Below are positions 49,859 to 60,420 of a stretch of 64,000 nucleotides of DNA, piece by piece (positions within the stretch are counted from its first letter, which is position 1; each line of letters starts with the position of its first letter). Both the position numbers and the translations under genes were made by a program. The notes under the pieces were generated by a model. It saw only the letters and a list, made by a program, of their open reading frames with translations, was not told where the DNA came from and did not search any database. The stretch spans positions 1-64,000 of the forward strand of contig CAWKNQ010000026.1 in the NCBI GenBank assembly GCA_963850995.1, written 5' to 3'. The DNA comes from Gaiellasilicea sp963850995 (GTDB lineage Bacteria; Actinomycetota; Thermoleophilia; Gaiellales; Gaiellaceae).

Positions 49859-50934
49859 GGCCGATCAGCTCCTCCGCGATCTCGGACGCCGCATCCGGTC
49901 GCGCCATCGACAGCATCGCCGCCCGCATGGACTCGAGCCGCTCCCGGTCGGCGAGCAGCCCGTCGACGAGCTCCGGACACGCGACCGAGCTCGGCCTCCG
50001 GAACCACCACCGCGCCGCCGCCGCGCTCGAAGTGCCGCGCGTTCAGCGTCTGGTGGTCCGCAGTCGCGTGCGGGTAGGGGACGAGGACGGCAGGCGTCCC
50101 TGCGGCCGCGAGCTCCCACACCGTCCCGCCGGCGCGCGAGACGGCCAGGTCAGGCGCGGCGAGCGCCGCGCCGAACTCGTTCGTCGACTGCACGAGCACG
50201 TAGTCCTCTCGGTGGACACGGTCGCGCAGGCGCTCGTAGTCGCGCTCGCCGGAGATGTGGAGCACAGCGGGGCCGGAGTCGCCGTACGTCGCCACGGCGA
50301 AGTCGTTCAGGCTGCGCGCGCCGGCGAACGCGCCGAAGATCGCGATCACCGGCCCGGACGCGGGCAGGCCGAAGCGCCGCCGGCCCTCGGCCTGGCTGAA
50401 GCCTCGATGAGCCGCCGGCACCGGCCGTCCCGTGACGCGGTACTTGGCGCCGTCACGTCCTGGGATCTCGTAGGCGAGAAAGACGCGGCGCGCGAAAGGA
50501 GCGGCGAGGCGGTTCGCGAGACCGAAATGCGCGTCGGCCTCCGTCAGCGCGGCCGGCAGCTTGCGGCGCCACGCGGCGTAGACCATCGGGCCTGCGACGT
50601 AGCCGCCGCCGCCGAGGACGACGTGCGGCAGGCGGCGCTTCAGGATCGCGGCGCACGCACGCGGCGCCGTGCCGGCTGTGATCAACGCCCGCACGAGCTC
50701 GACCGAGGGACGGCGAGGCAGGCCCGCAATCTCGAAGGTGTCGAGCTCGTACCCCGCTTCCGGGACGAGCCTAGCCTCGACGCGATCCGGCGACCCGGCG
50801 AACGTCACCGTGGCGCCTCGCAGGCGCAGCGCCTCCGCCACGGCGAGCGCCGGCAGGACGTGACCCGCGGTTCCGCCGGCGGCGATCAGACACCGCAGCT
50901 CCTCGCTTGGCGTACGACTGGGGGGCGCGTTCAT
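49842..50934 (-). CDS. murG: MurG glycosyltransferase, one frameshift
   Basis: About 363 residues after correction. Adds GlcNAc to lipid I. AAGGTAGHVLPALAVA, GGGGYVAGPMVYAA, and the donor-site region SRAGGTVWELAAAGTPAVLVPYP followed by HQTLNARHFERGG. The frame breaks at 49977 after AELGRV; removing one base restores PELVDGLLADRERLESM and a stop at 49842. As this gene is essential, the break is almost certainly a sequence error. The first 164 bases overlap the end of ftsW. Confidence 0.88.
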
Positions 50935-52018
50935 CGACCGCGATGTTAAGGAGGATTCCGACGGAGGCGAGCAGGACGACGAGGCTCGAGCCGCCGTAGG
51001 AGACGAACGGGAGCGGAATCCCCGTCAGCGGCGCCACGCCCAGGACGGCCGCGAGGTTCACCGCCGCCTGGCCGCAGACGAGCGACGTGATCCCGGCGGC
51101 GAGCAGCTTGCCGAAAGGATCCCGGCAGTGCAGGGCGACGGCGAAGCCGACGAGCGCGAAGGTGGCGAACGCCGCGATCACGAAGGTGACGCCGATCAAG
51201 CCGAGCTCCTCCCCGATCACGGCGAGGATCATGTCGGTCTGCTGCTCGGGCAGGTAGTTGATCTTCTGCACGCCTTCCCCGAGCCCCTTGCCGGTGATCC
51301 CGCCCGAGCCGAGGCCGATCAACGCCTGCACCGACTGGAAGCCCGCGTTCTCGGGGTCTGCCCAGGGGTCGAGGAAGCTGAAGATCCGGGCGCGCCGGTA
51401 CGGCTCGAGCCAGATTGCGACGAGGCCGGCGAGGACCGCGATCCCGCTCGCAGGCAGGAGCACCCGCCCCGGCGTGCCCGCGACGACGAGGATCCCGGCC
51501 AGCATCAACAGCAACGAGATCGTGGTCCCGAGGTCCGGCTCGACGACGATCAGGAGCGCGAACGCGGAGGTGAGCAGCCCGATCGGCTTCCACAGCTCGC
51601 CGAGCGTTCGCGGCGCTCCGTTCCGCGCGACATAGGCGGCGGCGAAGACCAGGAGCGCCAGCTTCGCGAGCTCCGAAGGCTGGAAGGTGAACGGTCCTGC
51701 GCTGAGCCACCGCTTCGCACCGTTGATCTCGGGCGCGACGAGCAGCACGACGACGCAGAGGACAAGCGCAGAGAGCACGAGCAGCGGCGCGAGCCCACGC
51801 AGCCGCCGGTGGTCGAAACGCGAGGCGACGAGCAGCAGCGCAACGCCTGCGAGCGCGTACACGCCCTGCCGCTTCAGGAACGTGATCGGATCGCCGTGGC
51901 CGAGCGCGGCTGCGGCCGACGTCGCGCTGTAGATCATGACGAGCCCGAACGCGACGAGCCCGAGCGTGACGAGAACGAGCAGCCGCTGCTCGAGCTGGCC
52001 TCGCTGGGACGACTTCAC
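50771..52018 (-). CDS. ftsW: Lipid II polymerase / division protein FtsW
   Basis: 415 residues from GTG at 52018 (GTGA overlap with murD). SEDS family, ten helices. GAKRWLSAGPFTFQPSELAK and VEPDLGTT, with the catalytic-loop Asp; C-terminal GIPLPFVSYGGSSL. The Arg-rich tail of about 45 residues lies entirely inside murG and may be an artefact of a lost stop, since a C6 run sits at the junction. Confidence 0.9.
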   Translation of the reverse strand: MKSSQRGQLEQRLLVLVTLGLVAFGLVMIYSATSAAAALGHGDPITFLKRQGVYALAGVALLLVASRFDHRRLRGLAPLLVLSALVLCVVVLLVAPEINGAKRWLSAGPFTFQPSELAKLALLVFAAAYVARNGAPRTLGELWKPIGLLTSAFALLIVVEPDLGTTISLLLMLAGILVVAGTPGRVLLPASGIAVLAGLVAIWLEPYRRARIFSFLDPWADPENAGFQSVQALIGLGSGGITGKGLGEGVQKINYLPEQQTDMILAVIGEELGLIGVTFVIAAFATFALVGFAVALHCRDPFGKLLAAGITSLVCGQAAVNLAAVLGVAPLTGIPLPFVSYGGSSLVVLLASVGILLNIAVDERAPQSYAKRGAAVSDRRRRNRGSRPAGARRGGGAAPARRHGDVRRVAGSRRG

Positions 52019-53202
52019 CCTTGCAGGTTCTCTACGAGCCTCCTGAACTCCTCTCCACGGTGCTCGAAGTCCCGGAACTGGTCGTAGCTCGCGCACGCCG
52101 GCGAGAGCAGAACGACCTCGCCCGGACGGGCGGCGCTCGCCGCCTCGGCGACGGCACGCTCGAGCGTCGCCGCGAGCAGGAACGGCACACCCGCATGGGC
52201 GAGGTCGTCGGACAGCGGCTCCGCCGCCTCCCCGATCAGGTACGTCGCCGCGACGTTCGCGCGCGCGACGTCCTCCGCGAACGCGTCGAAGGGCTCGCCC
52301 TTGAGCGAGCCGCCGAGGATCAGGTGGAGCGGCGCGTCGTACGCGGTCAGCGCGCGCCGCGCGGCCGCCGTGTTCGTCGCCTTCGAGTCGTTGACGAAGC
52401 GGACGCCGCGCCGGTCGGCGACGAGCTCGAGCCGGTGCGGCACGCCGGGGAACGTGCGCAGCGCGGCCGCGATAGCGTCGTCCCCGACCCCGGCTGCACG
52501 CGCGGCTGCAGTCGCGGCGGCTGCGTTCTCGCGGTTGTGCGCGCCCGGAATCAGCGGCTCCGCCGGCAGCTCGTCGTCAGCGTCGAACTCGACTCGCCGG
52601 CCCGAGCCGGGAATGTCGCCGAAGCCTCGCGGCACGACGGCGACGTCGCCCTCCTCCTGGTTCTCGAAGACGCGCAGCTTCGCGGCGCGGTAACGGTCGA
52701 AGGTGCCGTGCCGGTCGAGGTGGTCGGGCTCGAGGTTGAGGAGGACGGCGATTCGCGGCCGGAAGCGCTCCACGTCCTCGAGCTGGAAGCTCGAGAGCTC
52801 GCAGACGATCCACTCCTCCGGACCGACCTCGCCGACGAGCTCGCTCAGCGCAGTGCCGACGTTGCCCGCGGTGCGCGCGCCGAGCATGGCCCCGATCAGC
52901 TCGGTCGTCGTCGTCTTGCCGTTCGTCCCCGTGACGCCGACGATCGGGTTGTCGAGCAGGCGAGCTGCGAGCTCGATCTCGCTCCAGACGGAGACCCCGC
53001 GCTCACGAGCGGCGACGACGAGCGGCGCCTCACCCGGCACGCCGGGGCTCTTGACGAGCACGTCGACGCCGTCGAGCAGGTCGAGATCGTCGTCGTTCCC
53101 GAGCGTCCGGTCGGCCGCCACCACCTCCACGCCACGCTTCTCGAGCGCCGCCCGCGCCGCCCGTCCTGAGCGTGCGAGGCCAAGCACAAGGATCTTGTTC
53201 AC
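52015..53202 (-). CDS. murD: UDP-MurNAc-L-alanine-D-glutamate ligase
   Basis: 395 residues from GTG at 53202. GLARSGRAA at the N-terminus, ATP loop VTGTNGKTTTTE, LNLEPDHLDRHG, PGAHNRENAAAA and FVNDSKATN. Overlaps mraY and ftsW on either side. Confidence 0.94.
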   Translation of the reverse strand: MNKILVLGLARSGRAARAALEKRGVEVVAADRTLGNDDDLDLLDGVDVLVKSPGVPGEAPLVVAARERGVSVWSEIELAARLLDNPIVGVTGTNGKTTTTELIGAMLGARTAGNVGTALSELVGEVGPEEWIVCELSSFQLEDVERFRPRIAVLLNLEPDHLDRHGTFDRYRAAKLRVFENQEEGDVAVVPRGFGDIPGSGRRVEFDADDELPAEPLIPGAHNRENAAAATAAARAAGVGDDAIAAALRTFPGVPHRLELVADRRGVRFVNDSKATNTAAARRALTAYDAPLHLILGGSLKGEPFDAFAEDVARANVAATYLIGEAAEPLSDDLAHAGVPFLLAATLERAVAEAASAARPGEVVLLSPACASYDQFRDFEHRGEEFRRLVENLQG

Positions 53203-54212
53203 AACCGGAACTGGAGGTAGTAGCGGTAGTAGAGAACGAAGCCGCAGGCGGCGAGGATCGCGGCCACGATCCAGAACCTGACCATGATCTTCGTCTCCGA
53301 CCAGGCCTTCATCTCGAAGTGGTGGTGGATCGGCGCGATCAGGAAGACACGCCGGCCCCAGTACTTGAAGCTGACCGTCTGAATGATCACGGAGAGCGCC
53401 TCGACGACGTAGATGCCGGCGATCAGGAGGAGCAGCGCCTCGGTGCCGGTAACGATCGCGAAACCAGCGAGAGCGCCGCCGAAGGCCATCGAACCGGTGT
53501 CGCCCATGAAGAGCTCGGCCGGGAACGCGTTGTACCAGAGGAAGCCGATCGCGGCCCCGATCAGCGCCGCGGCGAGGATGGCGAGGTCGAGCTGGAAGGT
53601 GGAGCGCTCGCCGACGTCACCGGAGCGGATGTAGCCGATCACGTTGATCGACAGGAACGTGAGTAGGGCGATGATCCCGGTCCCGGCTGCGAGCCCGTCG
53701 AGCCCGTCGGTGAGGTTCGCGCCGTTCGCCGCGCCCGCGATCACGAGGAAGAGGAACGGGTAGTAGGCGTAGGAGAGCGGGATGTCGACGTCGACGACGG
53801 GGACGTAGATCGACGTGTCGAGCTGGTCCTGTGCGTGCACCGCGAACCCGACGACGACGGTGATCCCCGCGAGCAGGAGGAGCTTCCACCGGCCCTGGAG
53901 CCCGAGCGAACGGCGGTGGCGGACCTTGATGAAGTCGTCGAGAAACCCGATCGCGGCGCACGAGACGGTGAGGAAGAGCACGGTCAGCGCGGGCAGCGTG
54001 TATCGCGAGAGCGCGAGGAATGGAAGCGACGCGCAGAGGATGATCAGCAGGCCGCCCATCACCGGCGTGCCCTGCTTGACGACGTGGCCGGCCGGGCCGT
54101 CCTCGCGGATCGGCTGGCCGAGCTCGTTCCGGCGCAGAAACGCGATGAACTTCGGCCCGATCACGACGGAGACGACCATCGCGATCAGCCCTGCGATGAA
54201 GACTCGGACCAC
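53199..54212 (-). CDS. mraY: Phospho-MurNAc-pentapeptide transferase
   Basis: 337 residues from GTG at 54212, which shares one base with the murF stop (TAGTG). Ten helices. GTPVMGGLLI, FLDDFIKV (Asp pair), NLTDGLDGLAAG and APIHHHFE are the catalytic landmarks. Makes lipid I. Confidence 0.95.
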   Translation of the reverse strand: MVRVFIAGLIAMVVSVVIGPKFIAFLRRNELGQPIREDGPAGHVVKQGTPVMGGLLIILCASLPFLALSRYTLPALTVLFLTVSCAAIGFLDDFIKVRHRRSLGLQGRWKLLLLAGITVVVGFAVHAQDQLDTSIYVPVVDVDIPLSYAYYPFLFLVIAGAANGANLTDGLDGLAAGTGIIALLTFLSINVIGYIRSGDVGERSTFQLDLAILAAALIGAAIGFLWYNAFPAELFMGDTGSMAFGGALAGFAIVTGTEALLLLIAGIYVVEALSVIIQTVSFKYWGRRVFLIAPIHHHFEMKAWSETKIMVRFWIVAAILAACGFVLYYRYYLQFRL

Positions 54213-55450
54213 TACGCGGTGTCGTTCGCCAGGGCGGGGGCGATGCCTTCGAGCGCGACCGAGCGCGAGGCCTTGACGAGGACCGCGTCCCCCGGCCGGA
54301 CCGCTGCGCGCGCCGCCTCGAGCGCCGCGTCCGCGTCGGGAACCCACACGGCGAAGCCGTACGCGTGGGCGAGCTCGCCGACGGCGATCGCCTCGACGCC
54401 GAGCTCCGCGGTCAGCTCCGCGATCTCGTGGTGATGGCGTTCGGCGTGGGCGCCGAGCTCCGCCATGCCCCCGAGGATCGCGACCAGCCGGCGGCCGTCG
54501 CCGTGCTCGGCGAGATGGCGCAGCGCCGCCTCCATCGAGGTCGGGTTCGCGTTGTAGGCGTCGTTGATCACGAAGCCGCCGCCCGGGAGCGGCAGCTCCT
54601 CCCCGCGCCAGGGCGAGAGCCGCACGCCGGCCGCGCTCTCGGCGAGACGGTCGAGCGGCAGGCCGAGTGCCTCGTACGCCGTGAGCGCGGTCAGCGCGTT
54701 CTGGGCCTGATGGCGTGAGGTGAAAGGGAAGCGGATGCGGTCGCCTCCGAAGGCGACATGCGCGCCGTCAGCTCGCAACTGGACGTCGACCGGTCCGACG
54801 CGGTGCAGCTGCACATCGTCCCGGAGGTGCGGCTCGAGCTCGGCCGACACGGGCACGACCGCGATCCCGCCGGGGGGCAGTGCCGCCACGAGCTCGGCCT
54901 TCGAGCGGGCGACGCCGTCGACCGAGCCCACGAGCTCGAGGTGAACGGGCCCCACCGCGGTGATCACGCCGACCTCGGGGCGCACGATCTCGCAGAGCTC
55001 GGCGATCTGGCCGAAGCCGCGCATGCCCATCTCGACGAGACAGAGCTCCGTCTCGGGCTCCAGGCGGCCGAGCGTCAGCGGCACGCCCAGCTCGGCGTTG
55101 TAGCTGCCCTCCGTCGCGACGGTGCGGGCGACCGGCGCACAGAGCGCGGCGAGGATGTCCTTCGTCGAGGTCTTGCCCGTGGAGCCGGTAATGCCGACGA
55201 AGCGCGCGCCGCTGCGGTCGCGGAGCAGGCGTCCGAGAGCCGCCATCGCGCCGAGCTCGTCGTCCGGGACGAGCGTCGCCGCGCCTTTCGCGCGCGCCTC
55301 GTCGACGAACGCGCGCCCGCCGCGGATCGCGACGAAGAGCTCACTTGCCCGGACACGACGCGAGTCGATCTGGAGCCCGGTCAGATCGCCCGAGCCATTG
55401 AGCTCTCCGAGACCGAGCGCGCGGACTTCGTCGACGGAGAGCGTGATCAC
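54212..55450 (-). CDS. murF: UDP-MurNAc-tripeptide-D-Ala-D-Ala ligase
   Basis: 412 residues from GTG at 55450. Uridine-binding domain with IDSRRVRASELFVAIRG, ATP loop ITGSTGKTSTKD, NAELGVPLT, and INDAYNANPTSM. GTGA overlap with murE. Confidence 0.94.
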   Translation of the reverse strand: MITLSVDEVRALGLGELNGSGDLTGLQIDSRRVRASELFVAIRGGRAFVDEARAKGAATLVPDDELGAMAALGRLLRDRSGARFVGITGSTGKTSTKDILAALCAPVARTVATEGSYNAELGVPLTLGRLEPETELCLVEMGMRGFGQIAELCEIVRPEVGVITAVGPVHLELVGSVDGVARSKAELVAALPPGGIAVVPVSAELEPHLRDDVQLHRVGPVDVQLRADGAHVAFGGDRIRFPFTSRHQAQNALTALTAYEALGLPLDRLAESAAGVRLSPWRGEELPLPGGGFVINDAYNANPTSMEAALRHLAEHGDGRRLVAILGGMAELGAHAERHHHEIAELTAELGVEAIAVGELAHAYGFAVWVPDADAALEAARAAVRPGDAVLVKASRSVALEGIAPALANDTA

Positions 55451-56883
55451 GCGCGCAGCGCCTCGCGCGCGACGGCCCGGTCGTCGAACGGCAGCTTCTC
55501 GCCGCCGATCTCCTGCCCCTGCTCGTGGCCCTTACCGGCGATCACGACGACGTCGCCCGCCTGCGCGAGCTCGAGCGCGCGACCGATCGCCGAGCTGCGG
55601 TCGGGATCGATCTCGACCTCGGTCCCGGTTCCCTGCAGGATGTCCTGGATGATCGCGAGCGGCTGCTCGCTCCTCGGGTTGTCCGACGTGACGACGACGA
55701 CGTCCGCCAGGTCTCGCGCGATCTTCCCCATCAACGGCCGCTTGCCGCGGTCGCGGTCGCCGCCGGCGCCGAAGACGACCAGCACGCGGCCGCCGGCGAT
55801 GTCGCGGGCCGAGCGGAGCACGCTCTCGAGCGAGTCCGGCGTGTGCGCGTAGTCGACGAGCACGGTGAACGGCTGGCCCTCGTCGACGGCCTCGAAGCGG
55901 CCGGGGACGCCCGACAGCGTCTTCACCCCCGCCGCGATCTCGTCCTCGTCCAGGTCGAGCAGGATTCCGGCCGCGACCGCCCCGAGCACGTTCTCGACGT
56001 TGAAGCGCCCGCGCAGCGAGGTCTCGAGCGCGATCCCACCCGCGCGAAACCGCGCCCCCGAGCCGTCGAGGACGAGCTCGTCCGGGCGGACCTCGGCGTC
56101 GTCTGCAAAGCCGAAGGTGACAAGCGGCGCGCGGCGGAGCTCGGTCAGTTCTGCGGCCAGCTGCCGTCCCCACTCGTCGCCGAGATTGACCGCTGCGGGA
56201 GGCGGCGCGGCGCCGGTGAAGAGACCGCGCTTGGCGTCGAAGTACGCCTTCATCGTGCCGTGGAAGTCGAGGTGGTCCTGGGTCAGGTTCGTGAACACGA
56301 GCACGTCGAAGCGGACGCGGTCGAGCCGGTGCAGCGCGGCGGCGTGCGAGGACGCCTCGAGCGCGACGCTGCGGTCGCCCGCGTCGAGCATCTCCCGGAA
56401 CGTGCGCTGGAGGTCGATCGCCTCTGGGGTCGTTCGCACGACGGGTCGCACGTCGCCGCCGACGCGGCTCTCGACCGTGCCCAGCAGCCCGGGCCGGCGG
56501 CCGGCGGCCTCGAGCATCGCATGGAGAAGAAACGCCGTCGTCGTCTTCCCGTTCGTACCCGTCACTCCCGCGACCTCGAGCTCCTTCGTCGGCTCGCCGA
56601 AGAAGATGTCGGCCGCGGTCGCCATCGCCGCCCGTGCGTCGGGGACGACGAGCTGTGGCACCTCCGGCTCGACGGCGCGCTCGACGACGAGCGCGACGGC
56701 GCCGCTCTCGACCGCCTGCGCGGCGAAGTCGTGCCCGTCCGCCCGCGCTCCGGGAACGCAGAAGAACGCGGCGCCAGGCGAGACCGTCCGCGCGTCGTAC
56801 GCGAGATCGCGCACGACGACCGGCTCGCGGCTGCCCAGGACCGCCTCCGGCGCGAGCGCAGCGACAAGGCGCTCGAGCTCCAT
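55447..56883 (-). CDS. murE: UDP-MurNAc-dipeptide-meso-diaminopimelate ligase
   Basis: 478 residues. DARTVSPGAAFFCVPGA, VTGTNGKTTTA, TTPEAIDLQ, DHLDFHGTM and DNPRSEQP. The Arg in DNPR marks meso-diaminopimelate specificity, implying an A1-gamma-type wall. Twelve bases after ftsI. Confidence 0.94.
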   Translation of the reverse strand: MELERLVAALAPEAVLGSREPVVVRDLAYDARTVSPGAAFFCVPGARADGHDFAAQAVESGAVALVVERAVEPEVPQLVVPDARAAMATAADIFFGEPTKELEVAGVTGTNGKTTTAFLLHAMLEAAGRRPGLLGTVESRVGGDVRPVVRTTPEAIDLQRTFREMLDAGDRSVALEASSHAAALHRLDRVRFDVLVFTNLTQDHLDFHGTMKAYFDAKRGLFTGAAPPPAAVNLGDEWGRQLAAELTELRRAPLVTFGFADDAEVRPDELVLDGSGARFRAGGIALETSLRGRFNVENVLGAVAAGILLDLDEDEIAAGVKTLSGVPGRFEAVDEGQPFTVLVDYAHTPDSLESVLRSARDIAGGRVLVVFGAGGDRDRGKRPLMGKIARDLADVVVVTSDNPRSEQPLAIIQDILQGTGTEVEIDPDRSSAIGRALELAQAGDVVVIAGKGHEQGQEIGGEKLPFDDRAVAREALRA

Positions 56884-56895
56884 TGCGGCGAAACG

Positions 56896-58565
<1,670 letters not shown>

Positions 58566-58569
<4 letters not shown>

Positions 58570-58940
58570 CGTCCCGTCGGCACCAGCTGGACGTGATGGG
58601 TCAACTCGGGATCGGCGGGAACAAGCCCGAGCTTGCTCTGGGCCTCCGCCTCGACCCGCGCGTTCGCCGACGCGCTCGAAAGCTGGGAGCTGAGCCGCTT
58701 CGTGTCGGCGCGCAATTGCACGCGCTCGCGCCCAAGCTCGTCGAGGCGGACGTTCAGCTGCAGCACGGCGACGTTCACGAAGACGACGCCGGCGAGTAGG
58801 ACGGCGAGCAGGACGATCCAGATCACCCCGCCGAACGGGCGCGTCCTTCCCCGCGGCGCCGTCCGTGCGGCGGCGCGCCGTCGGGGCCGCGCGACGCGCG
58901 GCGACTCTACCCGGGCGGCTCCAGCATCCACCGTCGCCAT
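58566..58940 (-). CDS. ftsL: FtsL-like septum protein
   Basis: 124 residues: an Arg-rich cytoplasmic tail, one helix (VIWIVLLAVLLAGVVFVNVAVL), then a coiled coil (LDELGRERVQLRADTKRL) and a short periplasmic end. Identified by topology and position between rsmH and ftsI; sequence conservation in this family is low. Confidence 0.8.
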
Positions 58941-59899
58941 CAGACCTTCACCGCCACGCGGAGCTTCGCCGAGGCGGAGCGTGGGTTCGCCTCGAGCTCG
59001 CGCGCGCCGGGGCGGACGGGCTTCCGCGTCACCTCACGCAGAACCGGCTCGTTGCCGCAGACGCAGATCGGGAACTCCGGCGGGCAGGTGCAGCCGCGCG
59101 CCTGCTCGCGGAAGTACCGTTTGACGATCCGGTCTTCGAGCGAGTGAAAGCTGATGACGGCGATGCGGCCGCCGGGCCGGAGCATCCGCACCGCCGCCGG
59201 GAGCGCCGCTTCGAGCGCACCGAGCTCGTCGTTGACCGCGATCCGCAACGCCTGGAACACACGCCTGGCGGGGTGCCCGTCGCCGAAGCGGGCGGGTGTC
59301 GGGATCGCGTGCTTGATCGTGTCGGCGAGGTCGGTCGTGCGCTCGAACGGGCGCTCCTCGCGCCGGCGGACGATCGCCCGCGCGATTTGGCGCGCGTAGC
59401 GTTCCTCGCCGTAGCGCTTGAAGAGCGTCGCCAGCTCGCGTTCGTCCGCCTCGTTGACGAGGTCCCGCGCGGAGAGCTCTGCGGCGGTGTCCATGCGCAT
59501 GTCGAGCGGTGCGTCGGCGGCGTAGGAGAAGCCGCGCTCCGGGCGATCGAGCTGCATCGAGGACACGCCGAGGTCGAGCAGGACCGCGTCAGCCTCCACG
59601 CCGTTGGACGCCAGCTGGTTGAGGACGAGCGAGAACTCGCCACGCAGAAACCGGGCCTGGACGCCGCCCAGGCTCGTCTTGAACCCGTCGAAGTAGCTCC
59701 GCGCCGACGGGTCGCGGTCGATCGCGATCAGCTTGCCGTCGCCGTGGAGATCCTCCGCGAGCAGGCGCGAGTGGCCGCCCGCACCGAACGTCCCGTCGAC
59801 GACGGTCTCGCCCGGCTGGACGCCGAGGTGCTCGCGGACTTCGTCGGCGAGCACGGAGACGTGATCAGACGCGCTTCTGTGCAAGACGTTCGGCAACAT
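58940..59899 (-). CDS. rsmH: 16S rRNA C1402 N4-methyltransferase
   Basis: 319 residues. SAM site VDGTFGAGGHSRLL, then DLGVSSMQLDRPERGFSY and VISFHSLEDRIVKRYF. C-terminal Cys group CTCPPEFPICVC. Overlaps mraZ by 35 bases and shares one base with the ftsL start (TGATG). Confidence 0.95.
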   Translation of the reverse strand: MLPNVLHRSASDHVSVLADEVREHLGVQPGETVVDGTFGAGGHSRLLAEDLHGDGKLIAIDRDPSARSYFDGFKTSLGGVQARFLRGEFSLVLNQLASNGVEADAVLLDLGVSSMQLDRPERGFSYAADAPLDMRMDTAAELSARDLVNEADERELATLFKRYGEERYARQIARAIVRRREERPFERTTDLADTIKHAIPTPARFGDGHPARRVFQALRIAVNDELGALEAALPAAVRMLRPGGRIAVISFHSLEDRIVKRYFREQARGCTCPPEFPICVCGNEPVLREVTRKPVRPGARELEANPRSASAKLRVAVKV

Positions 59900-60299
59900 C
59901 GTCTGCGCTCCCTTCGACCTTGGTGAGGTGGTCCCTCCAGGCGGCCCGGGCCCAGATCTCGAGGTGGTCGTGGACCCCCGTCACGACGACCTCACGCCCC
60001 AGGTGCGCATGGCGGTTCAGCGCCGGGGGCACGAGCACGCGCCCTTGCTTGTCGAGATCCGTGTCGGACGCGGCGGAGAAGAAGAACCGCTTCATCGCCC
60101 GGGCCTCCTTCGAGAACGGGTCGAGCGGGGCGAGCCGCGCCTCGACCACCGCATCCCAGTCCGCCCGGGCGTAGACGTCGAGACACTCGTCGAGGCCCCG
60201 CGTGAGGACGACGCCGCCTGCCAGCGCGTCACGAAAGCGGGCCGGAAGCGTAAGCCGGTTCTTGTCGTCGATCGTGTGCTCGTACTCGCCGAAGAACAT
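59865..60299 (-). CDS. mraZ: Transcriptional regulator MraZ
   Basis: 144 residues from ATG at 60299; in-frame upstream codons are non-coding. Two SpoVT/AbrB-like halves: FFGEYEHTIDDKNRLTLPARFRD split as DDKNRLTLPARFR, and DLDKQGRVLVPPALN. Represses its own dcw promoter by binding repeated boxes upstream, which are visible at 60320-60355. Confidence 0.95.
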   Translation of the reverse strand: MFFGEYEHTIDDKNRLTLPARFRDALAGGVVLTRGLDECLDVYARADWDAVVEARLAPLDPFSKEARAMKRFFFSAASDTDLDKQGRVLVPPALNRHAHLGREVVVTGVHDHLEIWARAAWRDHLTKVEGSADDVAERLAQKRV

Positions 60300-60319
60300 G
60301 AATGGACGCGCTCCTGATC

Positions 60320-60355
60320 TCCCACTTTCCCCCACAGTAAACCACAGATCCCCAC
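60320..60355 (-). promoter_or_regulatory. MraZ boxes, four repeats with 10-bp period
   Basis: On the minus strand GTGGNN hexamers occur at 60355-60350 (GTGGGG), 60345-60340 (GTGGTT), 60335-60330 (GTGGGG) and 60325-60320 (GTGGGA), each exactly 10 bases apart. A degenerate fifth (GTGTGG) lies at 60366-60361. This is the expected MraZ operator. Confidence 0.75.
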
Positions 60356-60363
60356 TTTGTCCA
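60334..60363 (-). promoter_or_regulatory. mraZ (dcw) promoter
   Basis: TGGACA (60363-60358), 18-base spacer, TACTGT (60339-60334), interleaved with the MraZ boxes. Confidence 0.5.
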
Positions 60364-60420
60364 CACTTTCGCGCGCGCTCGGAGAAGCCGGCGTTCCCTC
60401 GACGAGCGGTGATCCGGCGG

